Shown piece by piece: positions 1 through 9,431 of a DNA stretch of 64,000 bases. Both the position numbers and the translations under genes were made by a program. Position 1 is the stretch's first letter. Every line of letters starts with the position of its first letter. Source of the stretch: Erodium maritimum (lineage: Eukaryota > Streptophyta > Magnoliopsida > Geraniales > Geraniaceae); contig OY997595.1 in assembly GCA_963921825.1 (NCBI GenBank), forward strand, positions 66,371,879 to 66,435,878, written 5' to 3'. The notes under the pieces are model-generated. The model was not told where the DNA came from and ran no database searches. It saw nothing but the letters and a program-made list of their open reading frames with translations.

Positions 1-193
1 AATGTTTGTGTGGTATGAAATAAAATTATTATTAAAAATGTGGGGTGCTTTTTAATTAACTAAAACTGTGTAGACACTGCGTAGACACTACCATTGGAGG
101 AGCAGTGTCTGGAAGCAGTGTCTAGAGGCCAAAAACAGTTGTTAGACACTGCACATAGACATTGTGCAGTGTCTAACCATTGGAGATGCTCTT
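1..193. repeat. End of a TIR-type DNA element
   Basis: Internal inverted copies of a GTGTCTA/TAGACAC motif, and a right edge reading CCATTGGAGATGCTCTT, which resembles the common plant terminus GAGCATCTCCAATGG. The left part lies outside the window. No coding sequence is seen. The assignment rests on terminus similarity only, and no TSD can be checked. Confidence 0.35.
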
Positions 194-420
194 AATATAT
201 TTGCATGTATCACGTGCACGTACGAACATTGAGATATAGCCCTCAATTTTTTTAAAATTACTTTTTAATTCATTCTAATTTCGCAGTTATGTCCTCTCTT
301 AATTTTTTTTTTACCATGATGTGTTATAGTTGAAAATTTTTTAGTGCCCCCTCAATAAAAAAGTGGCTCCAACACTGTATATAGATGATTTTTAGGTGCC
401 AATACTCTTTGAAAAAAAAC

Positions 421-1476
421 TAAGGTTTTAAAGATCGTTAGGCATTACTCGGCCTTTTGGGGATAAATCGAAAAATAAACGGAGATTAATCGAGGATTAA
501 TCGAATCAATCGGGTCGGACAACAAGAAAATGGGGACTAGGCGGATGCCTAGGCGGGGCCTGGTCGAGATTTTTAGAACAGTGAAAAAAACTAAAAACCG
601 TCGCAATATACAATTCAGTCAAAACCAAAATATGTTCCATTTGACAATTGCCTATCATGTCTCATTGGGTGTCAGAAACTAATGGTATTTTCGCAAATAC
701 ACCATCGTGAAAGTACGGTTGTAAAAGTTTCCGACTTACTCACTTAAGTCCCAAAATCTACAAAAACTCTCGACTCTCCATCATGTTCGACTAATCGGAA
801 ATTTGGGGCTCTGTTTTGTGAAGTTGGACCTTTGAAGAGGAGAAGAGATGAAAGGATGAGAGAGACAGAATGTGTGTTGTGGTCTTGAATCTCTTGATAA
901 AAAAATATAACTCGTGTCACTCTTTGATAGTTTGTTTTATCTCTTTCTTTTTATTGCAAAATAAAAGTACAATTGTATTTATAAACCTTTTTATTATTAC
1001 ATAAAAGGCGGTGAATATATTTTTTGCTATAATTTATATAAAAATAAATAAATTTATCATTATAATCTAGATTTGAATTTTGAAAAGAGTAAAATCAAAA
1101 TAAGAGCATTATTTGGTTTGATCGGATTTTTTGTGATGTATTTTGATACTTTGTCTATTTTTTATATGATACAAATATAGTTTAAAATTTTAATTTTTTA
1201 TTATATTTGGGAAAAATATATTTATTAATAATTTAAAAATTAAATCCGTCTAGGCCCCACTAGTCCTCGCGTAGTGCCTAGGGTTTCTTTTCCGTCCAAT
1301 GTATTTAACAAAAGTCATTGTGCTCTGCCGAAAAATGTGATAGTTAGGTGCGTTTTTAAAGGAAAATTTGAGACGACATGTTTTTGCTAAAAAAATCGTT
1401 CGAGGGAAAGTATTTCGAGTTACCCCTATCAATTGACTAGTCTCCGCCGATCGCCTAAGGCTTTTTACAACATTGT
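421..1476. mobile_element. Degraded TIR element (family D, copy 1)
   Basis: The left end (AAGGTTTTAAAGATCGTTAGGC) and the inverted right end (TTGTAAAAAGCCTTAGGCGATC) are imperfect inverted repeats of about 30 bp. The left interior has CTAGGCGG-type segments and the centre is AT-rich. The same termini and interior recur at 17808-23904. There is no transposase, so it is a non-autonomous element. The superfamily is not certain. Confidence 0.45.
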
Positions 1477-1640
1477 CTGAAAGTAAGGGTGGCCGTTAGT
1501 TTTTGCAGAAGAACTGGCAACGTATTAACGAAAGTCGTTGTTCTCTGCTGAAAAATGTGATGGTTAGGTGGGTTTTTAAAAGAAAGAATTGAGAGGACAT
1601 GTTTCTGCCAAAAAAAATTTCCTGAGGGTACATATTTAGA
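1303..1640. repeat. Two direct copies of a ~115 bp repeat
   Basis: The stretches around 1311-1425 and 1518-1640 match each other: both have an AAAATGTGATRGTTAGGTG core, a G(A)GAC/GGACATGTTT block, then a CGAGGG/TGAGGGTA block. Related sequence occurs in intron 3 of the GDSL genes, for example near 6890-6960 and 57040-57125. The short ORFs on the minus strand here are only translations of the repeat. Confidence 0.4.
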
Positions 1641-1702
1641 ATTATCATACCATTTATGCGCCATCGTGATGTAATTTTAATCATGTTTTAATGTAAAAGT
1701 AT

Positions 1703-1882
1703 ATTCTAAAGTATTAGTCACGAACAGTAAACTACTCAAAAAAATTTAAAAGTGTAAAACCATGTATCCTAAGTTTTGGTCACATGTTTTATTTATGAAT
1801 TGGACTATATTTTGTCCAATGTGTGACATGTGTGACAAATACTTTACGATAGTTAGATATATGTGACTAATACTTTAGGGTG
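1703..1882. mobile_element. Small MITE-like inverted repeat
   Basis: ATTCTAAAGTATTAGTCAC at 1703 is repeated inverted as GTGACTAATACTTTAGGGT at the right end, about 160 bp away. The interior is AT-rich and non-coding. No convincing TSD was found. Confidence 0.4.
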
Positions 1883-1929
1883 ATTTTTGGAATTTAAGCC
1901 TTTTAGTTTAGAGGCCTAACTTGGTATGT

Positions 1930-2000
1930 ATAGCTTTTGAAAAGAGCAGCGCACGGAGTTGAGTTTCATACCACAGACCTCTCATGACGTGCTATAAATA
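1930..2000 (+). promoter_or_regulatory. Promoter of GDSL copy 1 (degenerate relative to paralogues)
   Basis: The TATA box TATAAATA is at 1993-2000, 60 bp before the chosen ATG. The block GCTTTTGAAAAGAGCAGCGC upstream is shared with the other three copies. The CATGCA (RY-type) motifs and the TTGAC (W-box core) of copies 2 to 4 are missing: the sequence reads GCACGGAGTTGAG, and CATGC just before the TATA box is deleted to leave ACGTGCTATAAATA. Confidence 0.6.
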
Positions 2001-2059
2001 GCTCATCCATGTTAGCTTGCAAATCACCAATTCACCATAACATCAATCCAAAGTACGAT

Positions 2060-3856
2060 ATGAAGATGAGCCGCGGACAAAAACTAGCCGTTTGGTTTTC
2101 CTTATTGTCAATCATCGCTGTTTCGGAAGCCAAATACGTGCCAAAATACGTGCCGTGCTACTTCATATTTGGGGACGGCCTTGCGGATAATGGCAACAAC
2201 AATGACGTTCCGTTCACTGATGCCAAGGCCAATTTCCCTCCCTACGGGATCGACCTTCCCAAGGTACCAAAAGGCAGGTTCACCAACGGTCTGACGATGG
2301 CGGATATCATCGGTAAGTCACCTAAGCCCGTTTCCATTTCACCCGAGAGTGTGACGTACATGTATGACAGGGAAATGGCTCGTATCTCACTACCATAGGA
2401 AATGCTACACTCTAAAGTGTAAACTACAACTAGGGCATGTAAGGGAGGTTCATGCCTATTAAGGCTTACTCACAGACCTGAACCAGCTTTGATATCATGT
2501 AAAATTAGGATACTGTTTCTTTAACTTGTGTTATTGATTAAGCCTAACTACATATTTATACAGGAGATCCAGTAACAAAAGAGAATATAAAGAATAACTT
2601 ATAATCTTGTGATTGGAATCAAGATTGATTCCTGATTTACTTACATACATTTCTTTTTCAAGTCTGAAAGTGTGACGAAAATGTGTTAAATAGGAAAATT
2701 TCTTGGGTTCGATGAGTTGATTCCACCGTATACAACGGCTAAAGGCAATGATACGCTCAAAGGTGTGAACTACGCGTCCGGTTTTGCTGGGATCCGCGAT
2801 GAAACTGGAAACCAACGGGTAATCGATAATCGATCACCGTTCCTCTCTTCTTTAATTATGTACTAGAAACAAGTAAACATTAATATTAATCTATCCTTTT
2901 GTGCTATTCAGGGTGTAACTAGTATGGGGAAACAACTAATAAACCATCTTACTACAACGATAACTATAGGCAAGATATTGGGAACTAAAACTCCATCTTA
3001 CCTGAACCAATGCCTCTATTCGGTTTACATCGGCAGCGACGATTACCTTAACAACTATTTCAAGCCAAGTAAATACCCGACGAGTCGTTTTTATACTCCG
3101 GAGCAGTATGCCGACGTTCTCATTATACAATATTCCTGGCAGTTACAGGTTTTGTTTCTGTCCTTTAGTTTTTGACATTAAATGAAAGGTGACAGTTACT
3201 TTACACTATAAAGAAAAGATAGTTAGGTGTTTTTTTTTTATATATATATAAAGTGTGACATGACACTTTCTGCTTTAACAAAAGTCATTCGAGGGTACGT
3301 ATTTAGGGTTTTCCCTTATCTAATTACTTTTCCGTTCAAACCAGTTTTTATACAAACTTGGGGCAAGGAAGGTAGCCGTGCATGGACTAAGTAAGTTGGG
3401 CTGCATCCCCCTTCTCTTAAAAGGAAAAGCGTGTGCGGATGAAATCAACAGTGCATCCGCGCTATTCAACACCAAGCTACAGAAGCTAGTCACCGATCTC
3501 AACAAGGGGCTTCCCGATGCTAAATTTACTTTCATTAACGGGCGGCCCAATACTACAGCTGGTACGTTACTTTTCTCTGTTCGATTTTAGACTGTGTGAT
3601 ACGTAAACACGACGTGACTATTGACTTTGGTGAATCAGACAAACTTCCCAACTATGGACCGTGTTGCCAAGTGGAAAAAGGCCAAGAGTTGTGTGTTCCT
3701 AAAGGAAAGGTATGCGCCAATCGGGACAAGTACTATTTTTGGGACAACGTCCATCCAACGCAGGCTACGAATCTAGCAAAGGCTAAAGTCGCATACAATG
3801 CACGAACACCGTCCGATGCTTATCCGTACGATATCAGCACTCTCGCGAAGATGTAA
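2060..3856 (+). CDS. GDSL esterase/lipase-like protein, copy 1 (probable pseudoenzyme)
   Basis: Five exons: 2060-2312, 2694-2818, 2912-3148, 3345-3561 and 3639-3856, giving 349 aa with no stop or frameshift. An in-frame ATG at 2009 lies only 8 bp after the TATA box, so translation more likely starts at 2060. Residues 1-24 form a signal peptide (hydrophobic LAVWFSLLSIIAV, cleavage near SEA), so the product should be secreted. The family hydrolyses ester bonds with a Ser-Gly-Asn-His set in conserved blocks. Here block I reads FGDGLADNGNNN (Ser to Gly), block II ASGFAGI (Gly to Phe) and block III GSDDYLNNY (Asn to Asp); the DxxH block V (FWDNVHP) is kept. A 12-bp tandem duplication gives KYVPKYVP just after the signal peptide. 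Hydrolase activity is unlikely, but the open frame argues against a simple dead gene. It is convergent with copy 2. Confidence 0.85.
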
Positions 3857-3907
3857 CGATTTCAAAGAATGGATAATATAAGCTACTTTATAGAATAATA
3901 TCTATGT

Positions 3908-3913
3908 AATAAA
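3908..3913 (+). terminator. Poly(A) signal of GDSL copy 1
   Basis: AATAAA, 52 bp after the stop codon. The surrounding 3' sequence (AAGCTACTTTATAGAATAAT, then the hairpin-like CCCGCTATAAG) is shared with the 3' flanks of the other copies. Confidence 0.5.
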
Positions 3914-4085
3914 ACATATATAGTGGTACGGAGATATCCCCGCTATAAGTTGGAGTTGTACGACATATTTGTCAACTTATCTATAAAAAATTACCTCGTT
4001 TTAGTATTGGACTTTTGAGAGCTTTAAAGCCCGCACATCTTTGTTACCTCAGACCGTCATTAAAATGTCTTATACGTAGAAGTTT

Positions 4086-4450
4086 GGAAAGACTCTAAGA
4101 ACAAACAATCATATGACTATTGAACTCAAAAAATAACTAAAGACTTATTAGTCGATCAACTTGACACTGTAGACTCAAGGTAGTTATGCAAACTAACATT
4201 TTTCGTTAAAAGATAACATAAAGCGTTATGAAAAAACTCAAAAAATCAACAATTCTACAGTTAGTTTTTGAGTTCAATAGTCATATGAAAGTTAGTTATT
4301 AGAGTTTTTCCTAACGTTTTCTGTCATTTTTAACGGAAAATGTTAGTTTCCGTAATTACCTTAAGTCTACAATGTAAAAATTAGACTAACAAATTTATAG
4401 TTAGTTTTGAGCGATACAATATTTTAATAGTTAGTTCTTGGTGTTATCCC
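4086..4450. mobile_element. MITE family F, copy 1 (3' flank of GDSL copy 1)
   Basis: A long imperfect hairpin built from TAACGGAAAATGTTAGTTT / AAACTAACATTTTCCGTTA and ACAGTTAGTTTTTGAG arms, ending GGTGTTATCCC. An imperfect 9-bp TSD (TAGAAGTTT / TAAAAGTTA) flanks it. The same family sits inside introns of GDSL copies 2, 3 (twice) and 4. No coding capacity. Confidence 0.6.
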
Positions 4451-4781
4451 TAAAAGTTATTATCACATATTGAGAACGATGGGATTGAAGATCGATTTCA
4501 ATTGATAAAGTTTTTATATTTTATGGTGAGGAGGTATTTGTCAATTCTGGTCTCTATCTTTCTGTGAGATGTCATGCGGGATTGTTTCCCTTGGCTTGTT
4601 TCTACGATGAACAAGCTTCTTTCTAGTAAAATTATTGATAAAAAAACGGGTGATAAACTATTTTGATATTACAATACATGATAGCACAAATATCGTCATG
4701 GTCAACACAAGAAAAAAAAAACAGAAGTAAAATTGACAAAATGTCAAGTACACAAGATCATGTTTAACTAGGTGGATATGA

Positions 4782-5132
4782 GAGTTTTACCCCGGTGAGA
4801 TTAGGGTTTAGGGGTTGCAGTGGGTTAGGTTTAGGTAGTCGGATGGTTTCTCTCTGTGCGTTAATGTTAGGCAAATCTGGGTATTTAAACCTTTTTTTTT
4901 TCAAATTTAGGCTTCATGGTTGTAAGATTAGAGTTTTTAGACTTTTTTTTGTTTTTTTTCTTCTGGCTGCCTCATAGCCTTGGTTGTTTTCTTGTGTGGT
5001 AGTTTCCTTGTGGTTGTAATCTGGTTTTTCTGTTGGTTCTTGAGGTTCCAGGTTAAAAAACGCTCTCTGTTGTATTCACCCCACCCCGATTCTAAGATTC
5101 GGTTTTAATATATTTGTTTTGCTGATAAAAAA
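4782..5132 (+). mobile_element. 5'-truncated LINE-like insertion with TSD
   Basis: The exact 16-bp direct repeat AACTAGGTGGATATGA at 4766-4781 and 5133-5148 bounds a 351-bp sequence that ends TTTGCTGATAAAAAAA. This is the signature of target-primed reverse transcription. The interior is T-rich 3'UTR-like sequence without an ORF. The 5' end carries TAGGGTTTAGGGG, close to the plant telomere repeat. Confidence 0.85.
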
Positions 5133-5185
5133 AACTAGGTGGATATGAATGGGCATTACTCACGAAAAGAGATGGATAAAATGAA

Positions 5186-5335
5186 AATATTTTTTTTATC
5201 AGCAAAAGTTTTATAAAATTTATAAACCAAAACTTCGAGATGAAGGATTGGCAAAGGGAAACCATCCAAGTACGATGACAAACACAAGTTACAAACAATG
5301 TGGACATAGGCACATTGCCGAACCACATAAAATTG
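5186..5335 (-). mobile_element. Short LINE/SINE tail fragment
   Basis: Read on the minus strand it ends TTTTGCTGATAAAAAAAA, the same tail as the LINE insertion just upstream. About 150 bp with no ORF. The 5' edge (ATGTGGTTCGGCAATG) is uncertain and no TSD was confirmed. Confidence 0.45.
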
Positions 5336-6040
5336 ATGTTCTCTGTTTAATTTTTTCCGTACTTTTTTATTTATTGTATGGTGTTATCCGGATATTGGGC
5401 ATTTAAAATTATCAACTAGATCTTAGGATCCATTTATTTTTCGGGGTAAATCTTGTTATTTCTTTTCATAGTGACTCAAACACATATAGCTTTATAAAGA
5501 ATATTTCTCTTTATTAATATTTAAAAAATCTCTCGAATCTAAACATAAGGTTTCTATGTTTCTTATTTTATTTTATGAGATTACAACAACTTGGTATCTC
5601 TGTTTATAGATTTAGCACAACTCAGCTGATTCCCTATTTCTATAGGTAATAGGAAAAATTTCTTTTTCCTATCTTAATAAATCCCTTTAAGCTTTTCTTA
5701 TCTTTAACCAACTTGTTAATGATGTCTTAGGTTCTAAGCTATTGAAGTTGAGGTAGAAGAAGCATGACTTGGGTTAAGTTTTATTTGAGTTAATTGGGCT
5801 CATAAGTCATAAGCCCATACACATTTAATGAGCCCAAATCATATAGGGTTAGTTTACTACTTGTAAATACTCATCTTTTCTCCCTCTCCACCTCATATAC
5901 TACTACCCCATAAGCTCTGGCTCGAACTAATAGATGAAAACATCAAAATATATATCAATAGATCAATTTATTCAGACATTTTTGATATGGGTTGTACAAC
6001 CCCAACTTATAGTGGGTATATTTCCGTACCACTATATATA
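5336..6040. other. Intergenic, no gene seen
   Basis: AT-rich sequence between the convergent copies 1 and 2. It includes an imperfect palindrome (TTGGGCTCATAAGTCATAAGCCCA near 5798) and a pyrimidine-rich stretch near 5876-5900 that could be a decayed LTR. Nothing coding was recognised. The last ~60 bp match the duplicated 3' flank of the other GDSL copies. Confidence 0.5.
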
Positions 6041-6043
6041 TGT

Positions 6044-6049
6044 TTTATT
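6044..6049 (-). terminator. Poly(A) signal of GDSL copy 2
   Basis: AATAAA on the minus strand, about 55 bp after the stop codon, in the 3' flank shared with copies 1 and 3. Confidence 0.5.
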
Positions 6050-6103
6050 ACATATAACAATTTATTCTATAAAGCAGCTTAAATTATCCATCCTTTGAAA
6101 TAG

Positions 6104-8693
6104 TTACATCTGAGCGAGAGTGTTGATATCGAACGGAGAAGCATCGGATGGAGACCGTGCATTGTATGCAACTGTGGCCGCTGCCAAATACGTAGCCTCG
6201 GTTGGATGGACGTTGTCCCAAAAAATGTACTGGTCCCTATCGGCACATACATTTCCAGAAGGAACACATAGCTCTTGGCCGCTTGCCACTTCACAACACG
6301 GCCCATAGTTCGGAAGTGCACCTGATTCACCATAGTTAATAGTCACGTCGTGTTCATGTATCACGTAGTCTAAAATGAAATAGTGAAAAATAACGTACTA
6401 GCTGTAGTGTTGGCCCGTCCGTTAATGAAAGTAAACCTAGCATTGGGAAGCCTCCGGTTGAGATCCGTGACTAGCTCCTGGAGCATGGTGTTGAATAACG
6501 CGGATGCATTGTTGACTTGATCCAAACACGAAGTTCCATTTAAGACAAGCGGGATGCAACCTATGAGGCCTATTCCGTTCAAGGCTATCTTCCTTGCCCC
6601 GAGCCTGTACAAAGTCTGGTTTGGACCGATAAGTAATTAGATAAGCGAAAATCCCAAATACGACAATATTTTTTTAACATAACGTGTTGTTTCACTTTTT
6701 TTTTTCCGAAACACACCTAATTGTCACTTTTTAGTGGAAAGCAACATATTTCATTATATAGTAATGAAATTGTCGGTCTTTAATAAATGCTAATTATCAC
6801 CTTTCATATAACGATCACCTTTTGCAAACCGTTATCGTTTGTTTTTACTAAAAGCTAAAGATGTCAACCCTATTTAATGGAAGTAATTTTTTTTTTGATA
6901 GAAAAGGTGATAGTTAAGTGATTATTAGAAAAACTAAAGGTGAGACAACACGTTTGTGTGAAAAAATAATAAGAAAAACTCAAAAAACAAACGGTCATTT
7001 GACTATTCAACTCAAAAACTAACTATAGACTTGTTAGTCGATCAATTTGACACTACAGACTTAAGGTAATTACACAAACTAATATTTTCCGTTAGAAATG
7101 ACAGAACACGTTAGGAAAAACTCAAAAACTTAACAAGTCTACAGTTAGTTCTTAGAGTTTTTCCTAACGTTTTCTGATATTTCTAACGGAAAATGTTAGT
7201 TTGCATAAAGATCTTAAGTCTACAGTGTCAAATAGATCGACTAACAAGTCTATAGTTAGTTTTTAAGCGGTACATTATTTTAATAGTTAGCTTTTGGTGT
7301 TATCTCAAAAAGATAGTCTAAAATGTGCGTATTAACAATACCTGTAATTGATCGGAATATTGTCTGATGAGAACCCTGGCATACTGCTCCGGTGTATATA
7401 TACGGCTTGTCGGGTATTGACTTGGCTTGAAATAGTTGTTAAGGTAATCGTTGGCGCCGATGTAAACCGAATACAAGCATTGGTTCAGGTAAGATGGAGT
7501 TCTAATTCCCAATATCGTTGCTAGATTTACTGTTGTAGTAAGATGATTTATTACTTGACTCCTCAAACTAGTTACACCCTGGATAGCACAAAGAGATAGA
7601 TTAATATCAATGTTTATTTGTTCCTCGTAAAGAAGAGAAGAATTGTGATCGATTACCCGTCGATTTCCAGTTTCATCACGGATCCCAGCCCCACCAGATG
7701 CGTAGTTCACGCCTCTTTGCGAAAGCGTAGCATTTCCTCTAGCAGTCAGAAATGATGGAATCAACGTATCAAGCCCGAGTAATTCCCCTGTTAAGAGAAA
7801 ATGTATAAACGTAAGACATGACTTATCATTGACGGTAATGTTGTGTTTCAACCTTGATTCCAACATGTCAATGAGAGATTTTCCTATAAAATCAACTCCA
7901 TTGAAAGCTAAAGTCGATGGTTGAAACCCTAATAAAATGTGTTCGCATGGACAAAACCCTTGTTGGTTTGGATGTGAAAACTCGTCCGTAAGAGTGGTAC
8001 TAGAGGATCATTACTAAAAGTTCAAGCTGATAGTTAAAGACTCAATTATAATTATTCTAACACGCATCTTTACGAACAAATCCGGATTTTGAGGTGAATT
8101 ATTAAGAAGAGAGAGATGAGCCCATTGAGAAGAATGATAAGGGCTAGTCCATTTTGGCAAATTTGATAAATAGAGAATAAGTTAGAATTTTTGTAGAGAG
8201 TGGGGTTTGAACCCGGGTCTGTGAGGTAACAAGCTCTGATACTATTAGAAGACCAACTCAACCAAAAGTTCAAGTTAATAGTTGAAGACCCAATTATAAT
8301 TATATTCCAACAAGTGGGTTAAGGTATGTCTCACATTAGAAGTATGCAAACGAATTAACACTTCGTAAACACATTAATACCTTTACCCTTGAACTTAAGT
8401 TTTTAGGTTAGATCAGACTTTGACAAATCACAACATTACGGTCAATACTTACCGATCATATCCGCGGGCGTTAGACCGTTGGTGAACCTGCCTCTCGTCA
8501 CGTTGGGAAGGTCGATCCCGTAGGGGGGGAAATTGGCCTTGGCGTCGGTGACCGGAACGGCATTGTTGTTTCCATTATCCACGACCGAGTCCCCAAATAT
8601 GAAATGGCATGGCACTTGTTGCGCCTCCGCAACAACGATTATCGACAATAACGAAAACAAAACGGCTAGCTTTCCTCCGGAGCTCATCTTCAT
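6104..8693 (-). CDS. GDSL esterase/lipase, copy 2 (all catalytic blocks intact)
   Basis: Minus-strand exons: 8693-8453, 7787-7657, 7578-7342, 6615-6399 and 6321-6104, giving 347 aa. A signal peptide (about 24 aa, ending AEA before QQVPC) predicts secretion. Block I is FGDSVVDNGNNN, block II GVNYASGGAGI, block III GANDYLNNY and block V FWDNVHP, so nucleophile Ser, oxyanion Gly and Asn, and Asp/His are all present. Length matches the family (about 340-370 aa). Introns 1 (665 bp) and 3 (726 bp) carry a dispersed repeat and a MITE; intron 4 is 77 nt. Exon 2 is 6 bp longer than in the paralogues (SQR where the others have one residue). The likely role is hydrolysis of an extracellular or apoplastic ester; the substrate cannot be read from sequence. 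It is the best candidate with copy 4 for the active ancestral state. Confidence 0.92.
6972..7306. mobile_element. MITE family F, copy 2 (intron 3 of GDSL copy 2)
   Basis: Hairpin of about 335 bp with GAAAAACTC... / ...GGTGTTATCTC ends and the family arms TTTTCCGTTAGAAATGACAG and its inverse. It lies wholly in an intron and leaves both splice sites untouched. No ORF. Confidence 0.6.
8005..8312. repeat. Dispersed ~300 bp repeat family E (intron 1 of copy 2)
   Basis: Starts and ends with a direct repeat of about 55 bp (AAAAGTTCAAGCTGATAG... and AAAAGTTCAAGTTAATAG...). Between them lies GGGTTTGAACCCGGGTCTGTG followed by CTCTGATAC. The GGTTTGAACCC core resembles a pol III B box. Other copies lie near 9690, 17331-17807, 35390-35650, 44830-45089 and 58107-58314. 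The terminal direct repeats would suit a very short TRIM; the B-box-like core would suit a SINE. Confidence 0.5.
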
Positions 8694-8755
8694 ATCGGAC
8701 TTGTGATTGAAGTTTATGATGAATTGGTGATTTGCAAGTTAACATGGACACGAGC

Positions 8756-8814
8756 TATTTATAGCATGCACGTAGTGAAAAGTCTACGGTGTGTGAAAGT
8801 CAACTGCATGCATG
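8756..8814 (-). promoter_or_regulatory. Promoter of GDSL copy 2: TATA box, RY and W-box motifs
   Basis: TATAAATA (minus strand, 8763-8756) lies 63 bp before the ATG. Upstream are CATGC next to the TATA box, TTGAC (8803-8799) and an RY-type CATGCATG (8814-8807). RY motifs are known targets of B3-domain regulators in seeds, and TTGAC is the WRKY core. The motifs are visible; their use is inferred. The block is shared with copies 3 and 4. Confidence 0.5.
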
Positions 8815-8932
8815 CGCTGCTCTTTTCAAAAGCTATTACGTAAGAGTTAGGCCTCTCCACTGAATTTAGAAACCCTAGTGCATATAAAAAAAATGTCGAA
8901 CTCGTTTTTTGCAATGGTTTTTAGTTTGTTAA

Positions 8933-9423
8933 GGGATGATTCTGGTTCCTAACTTTTTTTAACGTTTCGTTTTGACGTCCTAACCCAGATCAACGTTTCG
9001 TTACAGTTCCATACACGAAAGGTTGGAACTTTTACAAAACCTGGTATGAACCGTTCAAATTAACGATTTCGTTAACATAGGAAGTGAAAAGTCAAAACTA
9101 CAACTCCATTCACGTTAACCTTTCAGCTCCTCTTTCCCAAAATAATACATTATTTTGAAATTTAGTGTTGAAAAATTGTTGGATATGTATACTAAGGTTT
9201 CTAATTGCATGTTTAACGGGCATGGGGAGCTGAAAGGTTAACGTGAATAGAGTTGTAGTTTTGACTTTTCACTTCCTATGTTAACGAAATCGTTAATTTG
9301 AACGGTTCATATCAGGTTTTGTAAAAGTTCCAACCTTTCGTGTATGGAACTGTAACGAAACGTTGGTATGGGTTAGGACGTCAAAACGAAACGTTCAAAA
9401 AGGTTAGGACCCAGAGTTTTCCC
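8933..9423. mobile_element. MULE-type hairpin MITE with TSD
   Basis: A 491-bp element beginning GGGATGATTCTGG and ending in TCCC. Its two arms of about 195 bp (8933-9132 and 9222-9423) are nearly identical inverted repeats. The 8-bp TSD TTTGTTAA is at 8925-8932 and 9424-9431. The duplicated flank of copy 3 keeps the empty site, one TTTGTTAA at 28473-28480, which proves the insertion. Long TIRs, GGG/CCC ends and an 8-9 bp TSD suggest Mutator-like mobilisation. No ORF. Confidence 0.8.
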
Positions 9424-9431
9424 TTTGTTAA

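Noticed and set aside
2009..2059. Upstream in-frame ATG adding 17 residues to copy 1
   Set aside because: It lies 8 bp after the TATA box, so it would be upstream of the expected transcript start. The paralogues start at the equivalent of 2060, with a signal peptide immediately after.
3562..3590. A 29-nt intron 4 in copies 1 and 2
   Set aside because: Too short for a plant intron. The same choice gives a stop in copy 3 and has no AG in copy 4. The 77-nt alternative works in all four.
8180..8240. tRNA gene suggested by the GGTTTGAACCC motif
   Set aside because: No A box or cloverleaf could be drawn around it, and it recurs only as part of the dispersed repeat family E.
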